From NCBI GenBank assembly GCA_020636435.1, contig JACJXX010000002.1:2356001-2420000 (forward strand): a stretch of DNA of 64,000 nt, read 5' to 3'. This DNA is from Lewinellaceae bacterium. Its GTDB lineage: Bacteria > Bacteroidota > Bacteroidia > Chitinophagales > Saprospiraceae. Both the position numbers and the translations under genes were made by a program. Below are positions 36,092 to 44,106 of this stretch, one piece after another. The notes beneath the pieces were generated by a model. The model was not told the DNA's origin, did not search any database, and saw nothing but the letters and a program-made list of their open reading frames with translations. Numbering within the stretch: position 1 is the first letter of the stretch; each line of letters opens with the position of its first letter.

Positions 36092-36400
36092 ATGAGCAGA
36101 ACCTTAACCAAAGTGACTTATAGTGCTGAAGAAAAACAACTGGCTGCATTTGCCAAAGCAATGGGGCATCCGGTACGCATTCAAATTTTGAAGCTATTGA
36201 ACTCCCAGGCCTGTTGTTATACTGGAGATCTGACAGATAGCATCCCCCTGGCACAGTCTACCATTTCACAACACCTGAAAGTATTGAAAGAGGCAGGGTT
36301 AATCCAGGGTGAGATCATGCCCCCGAAGGTAAAGTATTGCCTGAACCAGGAAAACTGGCTGGTTGCTCAACAACTTTTTGACGAACTCCTGAACTTGTAA
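36092..36400 (+). CDS. ArsR/SmtB-family transcriptional repressor
   Basis: This 102-residue winged-helix repressor has the recognition helix in AQSTISQHLKVLKEAGLI and the preceding GHPVRIQILKLL. Cys41-Cys42 (QACCYTGDL) lie at the start of the helix before the recognition helix, the place where metal- or arsenic-sensing members carry their ligand cysteines. A frame extends upstream to 35933, but it runs through the operator and antiporter remnant, so the ATG at 36092 is preferred. It is followed by a small thioredoxin-like protein and a permease. This is a known grouping, in which the metal or arsenical that releases the repressor is presumably also the exported cargo. Confidence 0.88.
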   Translation: MSRTLTKVTYSAEEKQLAAFAKAMGHPVRIQILKLLNSQACCYTGDLTDSIPLAQSTISQHLKVLKEAGLIQGEIMPPKVKYCLNQENWLVAQQLFDELLNL

Positions 36401-36525
36401 ACTTCTAAAGGATCATCCAAACCACGTTGTAAAAGCAGCTGACCACACTCCGAGATATTTTTTTACTAATACTCATGACTTCAATCATCGCTGAAGCTGA
36501 TAAACGTCAATGTTTTTTTACTCAA

Positions 36526-36549
36526 ATTCATCGTAATTCGCCGATGAAC
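36526..36549 (+). promoter_or_regulatory. Second ArsR-type operator
   Basis: ATTCATCGTAATTCGCCGATGAAC contains the perfect 7-bp inverted repeat TTCATCG/CGATGAA with an 8-bp spacer. It shares the TTCATCGTA left half and the CGATrAAC right half with the site at 36059-36082. It lies about 190 bp before the thioredoxin-like gene. Confidence 0.6.
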
Positions 36550-36591
36550 TATTAAGTGTTTTTGAGTTACGGGGCGAGGAAATAAATAAGC

Positions 36592-36710
36592 TACCCAAAA
36601 TGACGAAGGTATTTTTTCTTTAGGCAAGGTGCATTTGACGCGCATAGTGGGGCTACGTAAGGAAAATGCAACGAAGGATAAAGGAAAAAGACCAAGTCAG
36701 ATGGGTAGAT
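36592..36710. repeat. Dispersed foldback repeat before the thioredoxin-like gene
   Basis: CTACCCA near 36593 and TGGGTAG near 36702 form the ends. TGCATTT and AAATGCA are nested inside with an A-rich/T-rich pair (TTTTTTCTTT, AAAGGAAAAA) between the two. No gene is present; the frames through it are artefacts of the repeat. Together with the operator at 36526 it fills the 341-bp gap 36401-36741. Confidence 0.45.
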
Positions 36711-36741
36711 TATTTGTTGCGTCGCCCCTAAAAAAGCAGCG

Positions 36742-36981
36742 ATGAAAAACATCAAAATTCTGGGCACGGGATGCCCCAAATGCAAACGCACAACAGAGGT
36801 TGTTCAACAAGTGGTTGAAGAACTTTCCCTGTCTGATGTGTCCATCGAAAAGGTGGAAGACATCATGAAAATCATGGAGTATGACATAATGAGTACACCG
36901 GCGATAGTCATCGATGAACATGTTGTCATCAAAGGACGAGTACCTTCAAAAAGTGAAATCATTGATTTGTTAAAAGCATAA
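36742..36981 (+). CDS. Thioredoxin-like small redox protein (redox-active disulfide protein 2 type)
   Basis: This 79-residue protein of the MTH895/TM0996-like glutaredoxin-fold group has Cys11-Pro-Lys-Cys14 (GTGCPKC) as its redox pair, a cis-Pro loop in STPAIVIDE, and the closing PSKSEIIDLLKA helix. Members of this group are regularly encoded between an ArsR repressor and a permease and are thought to reduce or hand over the metal or metalloid. The start is 11 bp upstream-coupled to the permease at 36993. Low GC and A/T-rich codons set it apart from the genes on its right. Confidence 0.88.
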   Translation: MKNIKILGTGCPKCKRTTEVVQQVVEELSLSDVSIEKVEDIMKIMEYDIMSTPAIVIDEHVVIKGRVPSKSEIIDLLKA

Positions 36982-36992
36982 GGTTACGATCA

Positions 36993-37970
36993 ATGTTTGA
37001 TTGGATACAGCAATTTGCAGACTGGCTGATTTATCGGCAACTTGGCTTAGAGCAAGGTAAGCACTTGGCAGAAGCTTTGAATTTTTTTGTTTACGACAGC
37101 ATAAAAATATTATTGCTCCTCTTTGTCGTCATATTTTTTATGGGAATAGTAAATACTTATTTCCCAATAGAGAAAGTGCGAAATTTTCTTTCTCGTAACA
37201 AACTCTACGGATTGGAGTATCTAATGGCTTCTTTATTTGGTGTGGTTACGCCGTTTTGTTCCTGCTCATCTGTTCCCTTGTTCATCGGGTTTGTTCGAGG
37301 CGGCATTCCCTTAGGAGTCACTTTTGCTTTTTTGATTACTTCTCCTTTAGTCAATGAGGTTGCCATCGGCCTTTTCCTGGGACTCTTTGGCGTGAAGATA
37401 ACGGTCATTTATGTTATCAGCGGTGTGTTGCTTGGCATGATTGCAGGAATTATTCTTTCAAAGTTTCACCTGGAGCGCTACCTAACAACATGGGTCAAAG
37501 ATGTGTTGGCTAATGCCCAAAGAGAAGAGGAAAAATTCACAGCAGAAAACACGCCTTTTTTAGAGCGCCTTCCGGTTATCTGGAATGAAGTCGTCAAGAT
37601 TCTGAAAGGAGTAGTTCCTTATGTTATAGTTGGCATTGCGATAGGAGGATTAATGCATGGATACATTCCAGAGGGATTCTTTGAAAAGTACATGAGCAAA
37701 GAGAACCTGTTTGCTGTTCCTACAGCTACCGTTTTGGCGGTCCCTATGTATTCTAATGCTTCCGGTATTTTACCCGTCGTTCAGGTTTTGGTAAGCAAGG
37801 GGATTCCTTTGGGAACGGCCATTGCCTTTATGATGGCAGTTGTAGGCCTTTCCTTTCCGGAAGCCATGCTTTTAAAAAAGGTGATGAGTCTAAGGCTAAT
37901 AGGGATTTTCTTCGGAGTAGTAACGCTCTGCATTATCGCATCAGGCTATTTGTTTAATCTCATTTTTTGA
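36993..37970 (+). CDS. Permease of the ArsP/DUF318 family (metal or metalloid efflux)
   Basis: This 325-residue membrane protein has about eight to ten hydrophobic segments. The first permease repeat holds the typical VTPFCSCSSVPLFIGFVRGG, and SPLVNEVAIGLF follows; the second repeat has PMYSNASGILPVVQVLVSKG. The Cys-rich CSCSS loop is thought to bind the cargo in this family, whose members export trivalent organoarsenicals or are proposed to move Cu/Zn. The ArsR-type regulator and the thioredoxin-like partner support a detoxification role, but the real substrate is unknown. Confidence 0.87.
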   Translation: MFDWIQQFADWLIYRQLGLEQGKHLAEALNFFVYDSIKILLLLFVVIFFMGIVNTYFPIEKVRNFLSRNKLYGLEYLMASLFGVVTPFCSCSSVPLFIGFVRGGIPLGVTFAFLITSPLVNEVAIGLFLGLFGVKITVIYVISGVLLGMIAGIILSKFHLERYLTTWVKDVLANAQREEEKFTAENTPFLERLPVIWNEVVKILKGVVPYVIVGIAIGGLMHGYIPEGFFEKYMSKENLFAVPTATVLAVPMYSNASGILPVVQVLVSKGIPLGTAIAFMMAVVGLSFPEAMLLKKVMSLRLIGIFFGVVTLCIIASGYLFNLIF

Positions 37971-38140
37971 ATAAAAATGCGCAACGTCCTTTTCGCAATT
38001 GTAGGCAACATTACATTTAAATAATTATTTTCACATGAAAACGGGGTTGCAGGAAAAAATAAACGCTGAATTGAAAAACCTACAGTAATGACCATTTATA
38101 TTGGTAGGCCTTTACTATATAGTTCTAATAAACTAAACAA

Positions 38141-38641
38141 ATGGGCTCAACTGTCAAACCTATCATTCGCCCGGCTACCGTTAAAGATCTCGATGCCATC
38201 TGGCAGCTGTGGAAAGACATTACTGCGCAGAAGGCCTACTTTCCCTATGACGAAAGCTACACCCGCGAGCAGATCGAAGCCGGCTGGATCAACCTGGACA
38301 ACCTGATCGGCGTAGCGGAAGTGGCCGGAGAGGTGGCCGGCGCCTATATCGTCAAACCCAATCAGCCGGGCTATGGCAGCCATGTAGCCAATGCCGCTTA
38401 TATGGTGGCCACCGCCTTCCGGGGGAAAGGCATCGGCAAGCAGCTCTGCGCCCACTCCCTGCAGGCCGCTAAGGCCGCCGGCTACCGCGCCATGCAGTTC
38501 AACCTGGTGGTGAGCACGAATACAGCTGCCATCCAGGTATGGGAATCCTTTGGTTTTCAAAGAATCGGTATTGTGCCCAAAGGATTCTATCAAGAGGGTG
38601 TTGGGTTTGTGAATGCTTATATTTTTTACCGCTTTTTATAA
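38141..38641 (+). CDS. GNAT-family N-acetyltransferase
   Basis: This 166-residue acetyl-CoA-dependent transferase has an N-terminal IRPATVKDLDAIWQLW and the acetyl-CoA pyrophosphate-binding loop VATAFRGKGIGKQL. It also has the NTAAIQVWESFGFQRIG segment near the end that completes the GNAT fold. The YGSHVANAAYMV strand precedes the loop as usual. The acceptor is unknown; the family includes antibiotic, protein and small-molecule acetylases. It is not co-transcribed with the permease, being 170 bp downstream, and GC rises sharply here relative to the ArsR module. Confidence 0.9.
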   Translation: MGSTVKPIIRPATVKDLDAIWQLWKDITAQKAYFPYDESYTREQIEAGWINLDNLIGVAEVAGEVAGAYIVKPNQPGYGSHVANAAYMVATAFRGKGIGKQLCAHSLQAAKAAGYRAMQFNLVVSTNTAAIQVWESFGFQRIGIVPKGFYQEGVGFVNAYIFYRFL

Positions 38642-38673
38642 CATCCGGAGGCGCCACATTGATGTGGTCAGCC

Positions 38674-38997
38674 TTAAACGCCGGACCGTCCAAAGTCCAG
38701 TGTAAAAGTACCAACAGGAACGGCCCTGTGCTTCCGAACCTGCTCAGCAAAGGTATCGGCCCGGATAAATTGAGTTTTGAACCGGGCTATGGTGGAGTGC
38801 GCGGTTTCGAGCTTGTACCGGCTGTCGATAGAGTGGGGAAGAGAACTACCCTTAAATATTGTCCGGATGGCTTCCCTTATGCGGGTCAATTCTTCATTTC
38901 CAGGAAACCCCTGTACCAGGATACAGTCCGGGGAGGAGGTCAGTCCTTTGTAGTTATCCCACATCAAGTCGTATATTTTTTGAAGGTTCGCGGGCAT
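38674..38997 (-). pseudogene. Fragment of a 2H phosphoesterase (2'-5' RNA ligase-like) gene
   Basis: The 107-codon frame contains RYKLETAHSTIARFK, one of the two HxT/S motifs expected in LigT-like 2H phosphoesterases, followed by a typical VPVGTFTLD strand. The first HxT motif and the normal C-terminus are absent, so both ends seem lost; full-length members have about 170-220 residues. It overlaps no neighbour and lies convergent to the GNAT gene. A small complete protein cannot be excluded, but a single HxT motif would not make a working active site. Confidence 0.5.
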
Positions 38998-39055
38998 TAA
39001 TTAGACTTTTCTCCCACTAAAATAGGAAATTGGGGACTATTTACAATCATGACCA

Positions 39056-39835
39056 ATGGACCTACGAGACATTAAAGGAGAACTGAAATCAAGAGTGGCC
39101 AAAGGGCTCAACTTCGGGATCGAAGCTATGGAAGATGTCCTGGCCCCGGACTCCGGGCTTTTCAATGACTTTGTACTGCTCAAGAGCAAATACAATGACC
39201 TCATGTATATCTCCTCCATCAATACACTGCCCTACGATCAGATCGAGTTGGGCCTGGACCGCCTGAGAAAGGTGCTCCTGGATATGATCGACAGAATAGA
39301 GGAAGCCGGACTCAAAAAGCAGCAGGTAGATCAAGGGTTGAAAGTGCAGGCCCTGCCAACGCGGAGGACCAACTTTTTTAAACTGCTGGACATCCACTTC
39401 CAAAACCTGGACGCCATTTCTTACGTGGAGGTCTATGGCCATGACATTACGGAACAGGCCAAAGGACGGGAAGCCATTTTCAAAATATTTCAGGGCATGC
39501 GTCGGAGGCTGAAAGGTAAAACCGATGACCAGGAGATCATCGCCTTTTTCAAGGACTACTTTGAAAACGACATCGGCCCCTTTGAGGTGTATTTCAAGAA
39601 TATCAGGCACCTTCTATCTTATGTCCTGGATAGTGATGTGGAACGGCAATTCTTCCTGGATACCATGAAATCCCTTTTTTCCAGATATGAACTGGCGATG
39701 ATCCTGTATTTTGCCCTCGCCGAAATTGATCCGGGCTTCCAGGGGTTGGTGAAAAAAAGCAATTTAATGGCCGGCCTGACGGAGAGCATTCTATTAAAAG
39801 AAGAGCATTTGGTTCCATTTTCAAGCCCATCCTAA
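39056..39835 (+). CDS. EAD11-like domain fused to a putAbiC-like abortive infection domain (candidate anti-phage effector)
   Basis: This is a 259-residue cytoplasmic protein with no signal or membrane segment. Residues 1-90 (GLFNDFVLLKSKYNDL, then LGLDRLRKVLLDMIDRIEE) match the effector-associated domain 11 pattern, a small helical adaptor common in conflict systems of filamentous and multicellular-lifestyle bacteria. Residues about 105-235 resemble the putative phage abortive infection (putAbiC) family: FFKLLDIHFQNLD, FEVYFKNIRHLLSYV and LFSRYELAMILYFALA. EADs normally recruit an effector to a partner carrying the same EAD, so a second EAD11 gene would be expected elsewhere in the genome; none is visible here. 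Neighbours are a broken 2H phosphoesterase and a cysteine dioxygenase. Both assignments come from remembered family patterns and need profile confirmation. Confidence 0.6.
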   Translation: MDLRDIKGELKSRVAKGLNFGIEAMEDVLAPDSGLFNDFVLLKSKYNDLMYISSINTLPYDQIELGLDRLRKVLLDMIDRIEEAGLKKQQVDQGLKVQALPTRRTNFFKLLDIHFQNLDAISYVEVYGHDITEQAKGREAIFKIFQGMRRRLKGKTDDQEIIAFFKDYFENDIGPFEVYFKNIRHLLSYVLDSDVERQFFLDTMKSLFSRYELAMILYFALAEIDPGFQGLVKKSNLMAGLTESILLKEEHLVPFSSPS

Positions 39836-39963
39836 ACAGCTTCTGAGGATTAGGCTAAAAAATGAAGATCAGCATCGTACTCATTTAGAATGCAGTTTCA
39901 ATCAATTGAGTTTGATCTTACCACATCAGAGTAGCATTTTGGGCTATAAATCATAGAACCAAA

Positions 39964-40449
39964 ATGAAAACACTGCATCATCTGATCATGGATTTGGAAG
40001 CCCACGCCCTGGGCAACGGAAATAAGGACGTGCTTTATCTTGTATCCCAGTTTAATGCCTACGAAGGCACAGACTGGAAGAATTACATCGACGGCCCGGG
40101 CAATATTCCGATTTTCCAGAATGAAGATTTCCGGCTGGTTTTGATTTACTGGGATGGCCATGCGCGCAGTAAAAAACATGGGCATCCGGAAGGAGGCTGC
40201 CTGTTAAAAGTCTTATCCGGAACCCTTATTGAGACAAGGTTTGACCCTTTTGACCCACAACGGCTTACAGGAAAGCAACAGTTCTTCCAGGGGGATGTGT
40301 CCTACATCCATGATGCATTGGCTTGTCATGTAGTGGAGAATCCTTCTCCGGAACCCGCTATTTCTCTTCACATATACTCCCCTGGGATTTACAACTCCAA
40401 AGTTGTCCAACCAGATGCCGGAGGAATACAGCTTTCTCTTGCCGGGTAA
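39964..40449 (+). CDS. Cysteine dioxygenase, type I family
   Basis: This 161-residue cupin-fold protein has the ferrous-iron ligands expected of a thiol dioxygenase: His72 and His74 in KHGHPEGGC and His136 in SLHIYSPG. Cys79 lies seven residues after the first His, as the cross-linked Cys does in mammalian cysteine dioxygenase. It would oxidise cysteine (or a related thiol such as 3-mercaptopropionate) to the sulfinate with O2. The protein is shorter than the mammalian enzyme but normal for bacterial members. It stands 128 bp after the EAD11 gene, so shared transcription is possible, but a shared function is not evident. Confidence 0.85.
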   Translation: MKTLHHLIMDLEAHALGNGNKDVLYLVSQFNAYEGTDWKNYIDGPGNIPIFQNEDFRLVLIYWDGHARSKKHGHPEGGCLLKVLSGTLIETRFDPFDPQRLTGKQQFFQGDVSYIHDALACHVVENPSPEPAISLHIYSPGIYNSKVVQPDAGGIQLSLAG

Positions 40450-40451
40450 AA

Positions 40452-41141
40452 TCAGGCGAATTCAGAAAGAAATTCCGGGGCCGATTCCTTTGCTTGCTCG
40501 ACCGGCATTGCCAGCAACTTACCCCCCAGTTCTTCCATTTTCCACCGCAACTCCGGCTCCGGCGTATCGCGGGCCACGGCGGTGACGGCGTTGATGAGTT
40601 CGAACCGGTTGATGTCGGTGTTCAGGCCAGTACTGCGCTCCGGAGTTTGACCGCTCAGGCGCCGCCGGCGCTCTTCCATGAGGGCCAGCATTAAATGGTC
40701 CATCCAGCGCCTGTCGGCCTGCAGTTGCCCCAGGGAATGCAAAACATATTGCCACAGCCGGGCGTCGGCGGGTTGTTGCTGGGACTGCCGGTAAAGCTCC
40801 GCCACTTCAGAAGCGGTGGAAGACAGTTCGGCGTATTTTCGGTAGAGGGTTTCTTCAAATTCGGTTTCCCGGTACCGGGAAAAATCTTCTTCCTCATCGG
40901 CCAGGGTGCTGATCATGCCGTTGGAGCAAACCAGGCGGAAAGTGAAGGAGGAAAGCCTGGCTTCTTCGCTGCACACCTTCAGGGCAAGCCCGCCCCGTAT
41001 GGCGTCTCCCCGGGTGATTGCTCTTTCGATCCCCTGAAAAGTGCTGGCAAGAAAACGAACGCCGCGCTGCTCCTCATCCCGGCCAATAATGCCGCCGTAA
41101 TCGGCAGTTGCCCGCTTGAAAATATTTACAAACCATTCCAT
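40452..41141 (-). CDS. Uncharacterised 229-residue protein, weakly DUF932-like
   Basis: This protein is rich in charged residues, with no signal peptide or membrane segment. The segment LALKVCSEEARLSSFTFRLVCSNGMIS recalls the conserved core of DUF932 proteins, which are often encoded on phages and plasmids; the match is short. The rest is helical (FEETLYRKYAELSSTASEVAELYRQ). It ends 2 bp from the stop of cysteine dioxygenase on the other strand (convergent). No function can be given. The start at 41141 is preceded by a long A/T-rich region that could contain its promoter. Confidence 0.6.
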   Translation of the reverse strand: MEWFVNIFKRATADYGGIIGRDEEQRGVRFLASTFQGIERAITRGDAIRGGLALKVCSEEARLSSFTFRLVCSNGMISTLADEEEDFSRYRETEFEETLYRKYAELSSTASEVAELYRQSQQQPADARLWQYVLHSLGQLQADRRWMDHLMLALMEERRRRLSGQTPERSTGLNTDINRFELINAVTAVARDTPEPELRWKMEELGGKLLAMPVEQAKESAPEFLSEFA

Positions 41142-41519
41142 AACAAACCATTTTTGAACTTTAATAATCGGTAATTGAAGATTTTTTCCTGTTTTTTATC
41201 TGGCCCGCATTGGCGTGAATATTCAGCCGCTGCCATCCAGTTAACAAGCCATTGAGAAAGTTACAAAAGTTTTTTGATTTCTCCGCTACGGCAAAGATTA
41301 TATTGTAAAATGGCTGTTTTTTAAATATTTTTTAAGCGGAGGCTATAAACATCTATTCATGCGTTCGGCAGCCAAAGCTGTCTTTAGGTCCCATGCCTTC
41401 CTTTGGTTTCAGCCGTATTGGGGTAATTGTTGGGTGCAGGGATAAGGAAATTAACATTAAACTCCTTACTTTGAGGCTCGATTTAAGCATTCAAAATAAC
41501 ATCAAGAACACCCAATACA
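41142..41519. other. Divergent intergenic region (378 bp), no gene
   Basis: This A/T-rich region lies between the minus-strand 40452-41141 gene and the plus-strand HAD phosphatase gene and must hold both promoters. No strong dyad, repeat or RNA gene is seen. A short frame in the right half has no coding character. Confidence 0.5.
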
Positions 41520-42296
41520 ATGCCAAAAGGATTTCTCATCGATATGGATGGCGTCATTTACAGCGGCAACGACCTCATCCCCGGCGCCGATAAATTTATC
41601 AAAGAACTGACCAGGCGGGAAGTGCCCTTTCTGTTTCTGACCAACAACAGCCAACGCACCCCCCGGGACGTGGTCAACAAGCTGACCGGGCTGGGCATCG
41701 AGACGGAGGAAAAGCACGTATTCACCAGCGCGATGGCCACCGGCTGGTTCCTGGCCCGGCAAAAGCCGCACGGCACGGCTTATGTGCTCGGAGAGGGCGG
41801 CCTGCTGACCAGCCTGCACGAGAACGGCTTGTCGCTGGTCACCCAGGACCCGGACTTCGTCGTGGTAGGAGAGGGGCGCAACTTCACGCTAGAGATGGTC
41901 AACAACGCCGTGGACATGATCCTCAACGGCTCCAAATTGGTGGCTACCAACCTCGACCCTTCTCCCAAGAAGAAGGGGTGGAACAACCTGGGCATCAAAG
42001 CGGTGATCGCCATGATCGAAGAAGCCACCGGCATACAGGCTTTCTCGGTGGGCAAACCCAGCCCGGTTATGATGCGGGTGGCCCGCAAAAAACTGGGCCT
42101 GGAAACCGCCGAAACCACCATGATTGGCGACACCATGACCACCGATATCCTGGGTGGCCTGCAGGTGGGCTACCGCACCATACTCACCTTATCCGGGGTT
42201 TCGAAAACAGAAGACCTGAAGAAGTTTGCCTTCTACCCCGACCTGGTGGTCAAGAACGCCGGCGAGGTAGACCTGGGCGCCTGGCTGGCGGAATAG
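41520..42296 (+). CDS. HAD superfamily IIA phosphatase (NagD-like)
   Basis: This 258-residue haloacid dehalogenase-type phosphatase has the nucleophile Asp8 and Asp10 in FLIDMDGVIY and the second motif TNNSQRTP. The third and fourth motifs are Lys in GKPSPVMM and GDTMTTDILGG. The cap module is of the C2a type, as in NagD and 4-nitrophenylphosphatase. Substrates in this group are nucleoside monophosphates, sugar phosphates or glycerol phosphate, and cannot be assigned here. The genes on either side are unrelated to it. Confidence 0.92.
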   Translation: MPKGFLIDMDGVIYSGNDLIPGADKFIKELTRREVPFLFLTNNSQRTPRDVVNKLTGLGIETEEKHVFTSAMATGWFLARQKPHGTAYVLGEGGLLTSLHENGLSLVTQDPDFVVVGEGRNFTLEMVNNAVDMILNGSKLVATNLDPSPKKKGWNNLGIKAVIAMIEEATGIQAFSVGKPSPVMMRVARKKLGLETAETTMIGDTMTTDILGGLQVGYRTILTLSGVSKTEDLKKFAFYPDLVVKNAGEVDLGAWLAE

Positions 42297-42303
42297 TGCT
42301 GTA

Positions 42304-42549
42304 AAAGTTTTTTTCCCCCGCCGGGTGGTTGTTGAAGCCGGCGCCGCTGCGGCGGTAGTCTTCGTTGAGCGCGTCGATTTGGGATTGTACCTGGGCCCGG
42401 CTGATGTTGGGCCCTGATCCCACTGCCTGCCCATTGTGCACCACGTGCACGATGACGGGAATGGTAATGACCTCTTGCGGGCTGCGGACATCGTGCTCTT
42501 GTTCATAGTCGCGAATGGCTCGTTGTCCGAGCGCAATAGAAAATTGCAC
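42304..42549 (-). pseudogene. N-terminal remnant of an M43-type (pappalysin-like) zinc metalloprotease
   Basis: On the minus strand, ITIPVIVHVVHNGQAVGSG and NISRAQVQSQIDALNEDYRR match the conserved region that precedes the catalytic domain in secreted M43 peptidases of Bacteroidota. The similarity stops at NNHPAGEKNF, where the frame meets the 3' end of the HAD gene. The HExxH zinc motif and everything after it are missing, and no signal peptide is present upstream. It is therefore a decayed fragment. Confidence 0.65.
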
Positions 42550-42676
42550 CCCGACAACCCCACCTCGGGCGCCAATTTGCCATTGGCGTCAGAGTTATTT
42601 GAAGTGTAATTGACTACTTAGCAATTTTCAGCAGGTCTTTGCCAGTTTCGAGAATGCGCAACTCAAAAGGAGGACG

Positions 42677-42916
42677 TACCCCAACCCCTTTTCCAGCGCG
42701 TTGCAGGTAGATTTTACTACGGAAGAAGCCGGCCACCTGGAGATTTGGCTGATACCAGCAGCCGGCGGCACCGATGTACTGGCGCATTCCGAATACCTGG
42801 ATGCTCCGGGAAGTTATCAACGCTCGCTATCGGCCAGCCAGGTATCGGTGGGTACCCACTACCTGGCTCTGTGCCTGGATGGAGAAACCATTGCCGAAAC
42901 CGTTATTAAACAGTAA
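42677..42916 (+). pseudogene. Remnant of a T9SS C-terminal sorting domain
   Basis: The frame reads YPNPFSSALQVDFTTEEAG and continues to VGTHYLALCLDGETIAETVIKQ, the normal layout of a type A sorting domain at the very end of a secreted protein. Upstream codons in this frame do not continue into a protein, and no proper start exists; the ATG at 42704 is inside the domain. It is the tail of a lost gene, next to the metalloprotease remnant on the opposite strand. The bases 42550-42676 hold nothing else recognisable. Confidence 0.65.
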
Positions 42917-42919
42917 ACC

Positions 42920-43867
42920 ATGGCACGTATACTGATCTTTATAGGCCTGCTGTTGGGGGGCTGGTTAGCTGCTCTTGGCCAACAAACAGCGCAGTTCGAA
43001 ACGACTTTGTACTTTGAAGATGCGGTGGGCAACCGGGATTCTATAGTAGTGGGGTATGATACACTCGCTACCCATGATATTGACCCGGAATTTGGGGAAG
43101 TAGAAATTCTTTCCCCCTTCGATTCGATATTTGAAGTGCGGGCTGGTACTTTTACTTGGCAATGGCGAGAAAAGTTGTCTAAAAAAATAATCAATAGGGC
43201 GACTGCTGCTGTTGGGCCGTTTGCTCCTGAAGACTGTTACAGTGGCCAACCTGTTTTCATTTACATCTGGGCTAAGCACCAACCTATCAGAGTATCGTGG
43301 AACCGCGCTGTTTTCGCCGAACGGCGCTGCTACCGGGCTACCGCCTTGCTCAACCACTGGCTGGACGAACTGGCCGGGCCCCTTACGCAGGATGAGATAC
43401 CGCCGGAATACGCCTGCCTGGCCGCCGAAGATTCCATCTATTTTGATATGTCGGAGGAACATTTGACTAGCGGCAACGATGGCGTTTATATAGATCAACG
43501 CATCCTTATAGAAAAAGAAGTCGAAGGCTTAGGCTTGCAAACCATCTTTGGCCTTCGGTTTAAAGCAGCTTCTACGCCCTTCGACTTTTCTCCTTGCTAT
43601 TGGGTGCCTTCCGGCCAGAAAGAGCCATTAACCGGCCCTGTTTCCCTTTACCCCAACCCAGCGGCCGGCACTGCCTGGTTCAGCCTGCCGGACGGAGTAG
43701 AGGCCCTGCGCTGGCAGTTGTTTGGCATCAATGGCGCGTTGCTACAGGAGCAGCGGGAAACCGTAGCGAGCAAAGTCGAGCTATCCGGCCTTCCGACGGG
43801 CATTTACCAGCTTTTGGTGCAGGGCAGCGACGGGAAACGATACGGGGGGCGGGTGGTAAAGCAGTAG
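42920..43867 (+). CDS. Secreted protein with T9SS C-terminal sorting domain, function unknown
   Basis: This 315-residue protein has a signal peptide (ILIFIGLLLGGWLAALGQ). The central part, about residues 22-235, has several cysteines and no family I recognise. The C-terminal sorting domain begins at VSLYPNPAAGTAWFSLP and ends in GGRVVKQ, so the protein should cross the outer membrane by the type IX system and be released or anchored. It starts 3 bp after the stop of the sorting-domain remnant. Confidence 0.8.
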   Translation: MARILIFIGLLLGGWLAALGQQTAQFETTLYFEDAVGNRDSIVVGYDTLATHDIDPEFGEVEILSPFDSIFEVRAGTFTWQWREKLSKKIINRATAAVGPFAPEDCYSGQPVFIYIWAKHQPIRVSWNRAVFAERRCYRATALLNHWLDELAGPLTQDEIPPEYACLAAEDSIYFDMSEEHLTSGNDGVYIDQRILIEKEVEGLGLQTIFGLRFKAASTPFDFSPCYWVPSGQKEPLTGPVSLYPNPAAGTAWFSLPDGVEALRWQLFGINGALLQEQRETVASKVELSGLPTGIYQLLVQGSDGKRYGGRVVKQ

Positions 43868-43891
43868 CTTGCCCAAAACATCATGAAATAT

Positions 43892-44088
43892 GTTTGAGGT
43901 TTACGGCATGAGCGGACGATACTGTTGATGTGCTGTTCAGCGCCCCTGACGCAGCAAGCCGTCAGAGCCATCAATAGCATCGACTGGCCCTGAGGCCGAA
44001 GGCCGTCAGGGACATAGCACCTTTCTTTGGCCAAAGCCAAAGAAAAAGTATCAATAGCATCGCTAAAAATATATCTCAAACCTCAAAC
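43892..44088. repeat. 197-bp foldback element between two T9SS genes
   Basis: Perfect 11-bp ends GTTTGAGGTTT (43892-43902) and AAACCTCAAAC (44078-44088) enclose two GC-rich hairpins (CTGACG...CGTCAG, CCCTGAGGCC...GGCCGTCAGGG) and a direct repeat ATCAATAGCATCG at about 43970 and 44051. No target duplication or gene is visible. Confidence 0.55.
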
Positions 44089-44106
44089 GTCTAAAAAAAA
44101 TACGCT

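Noticed and set aside
38035..38088. Short frame coding 17 residues (MKTGLQEKINAELKNLQ) after the permease
   Set aside because: It is too short to judge, with no conserved context. It may be a gene remnant at the border of the ArsR module.
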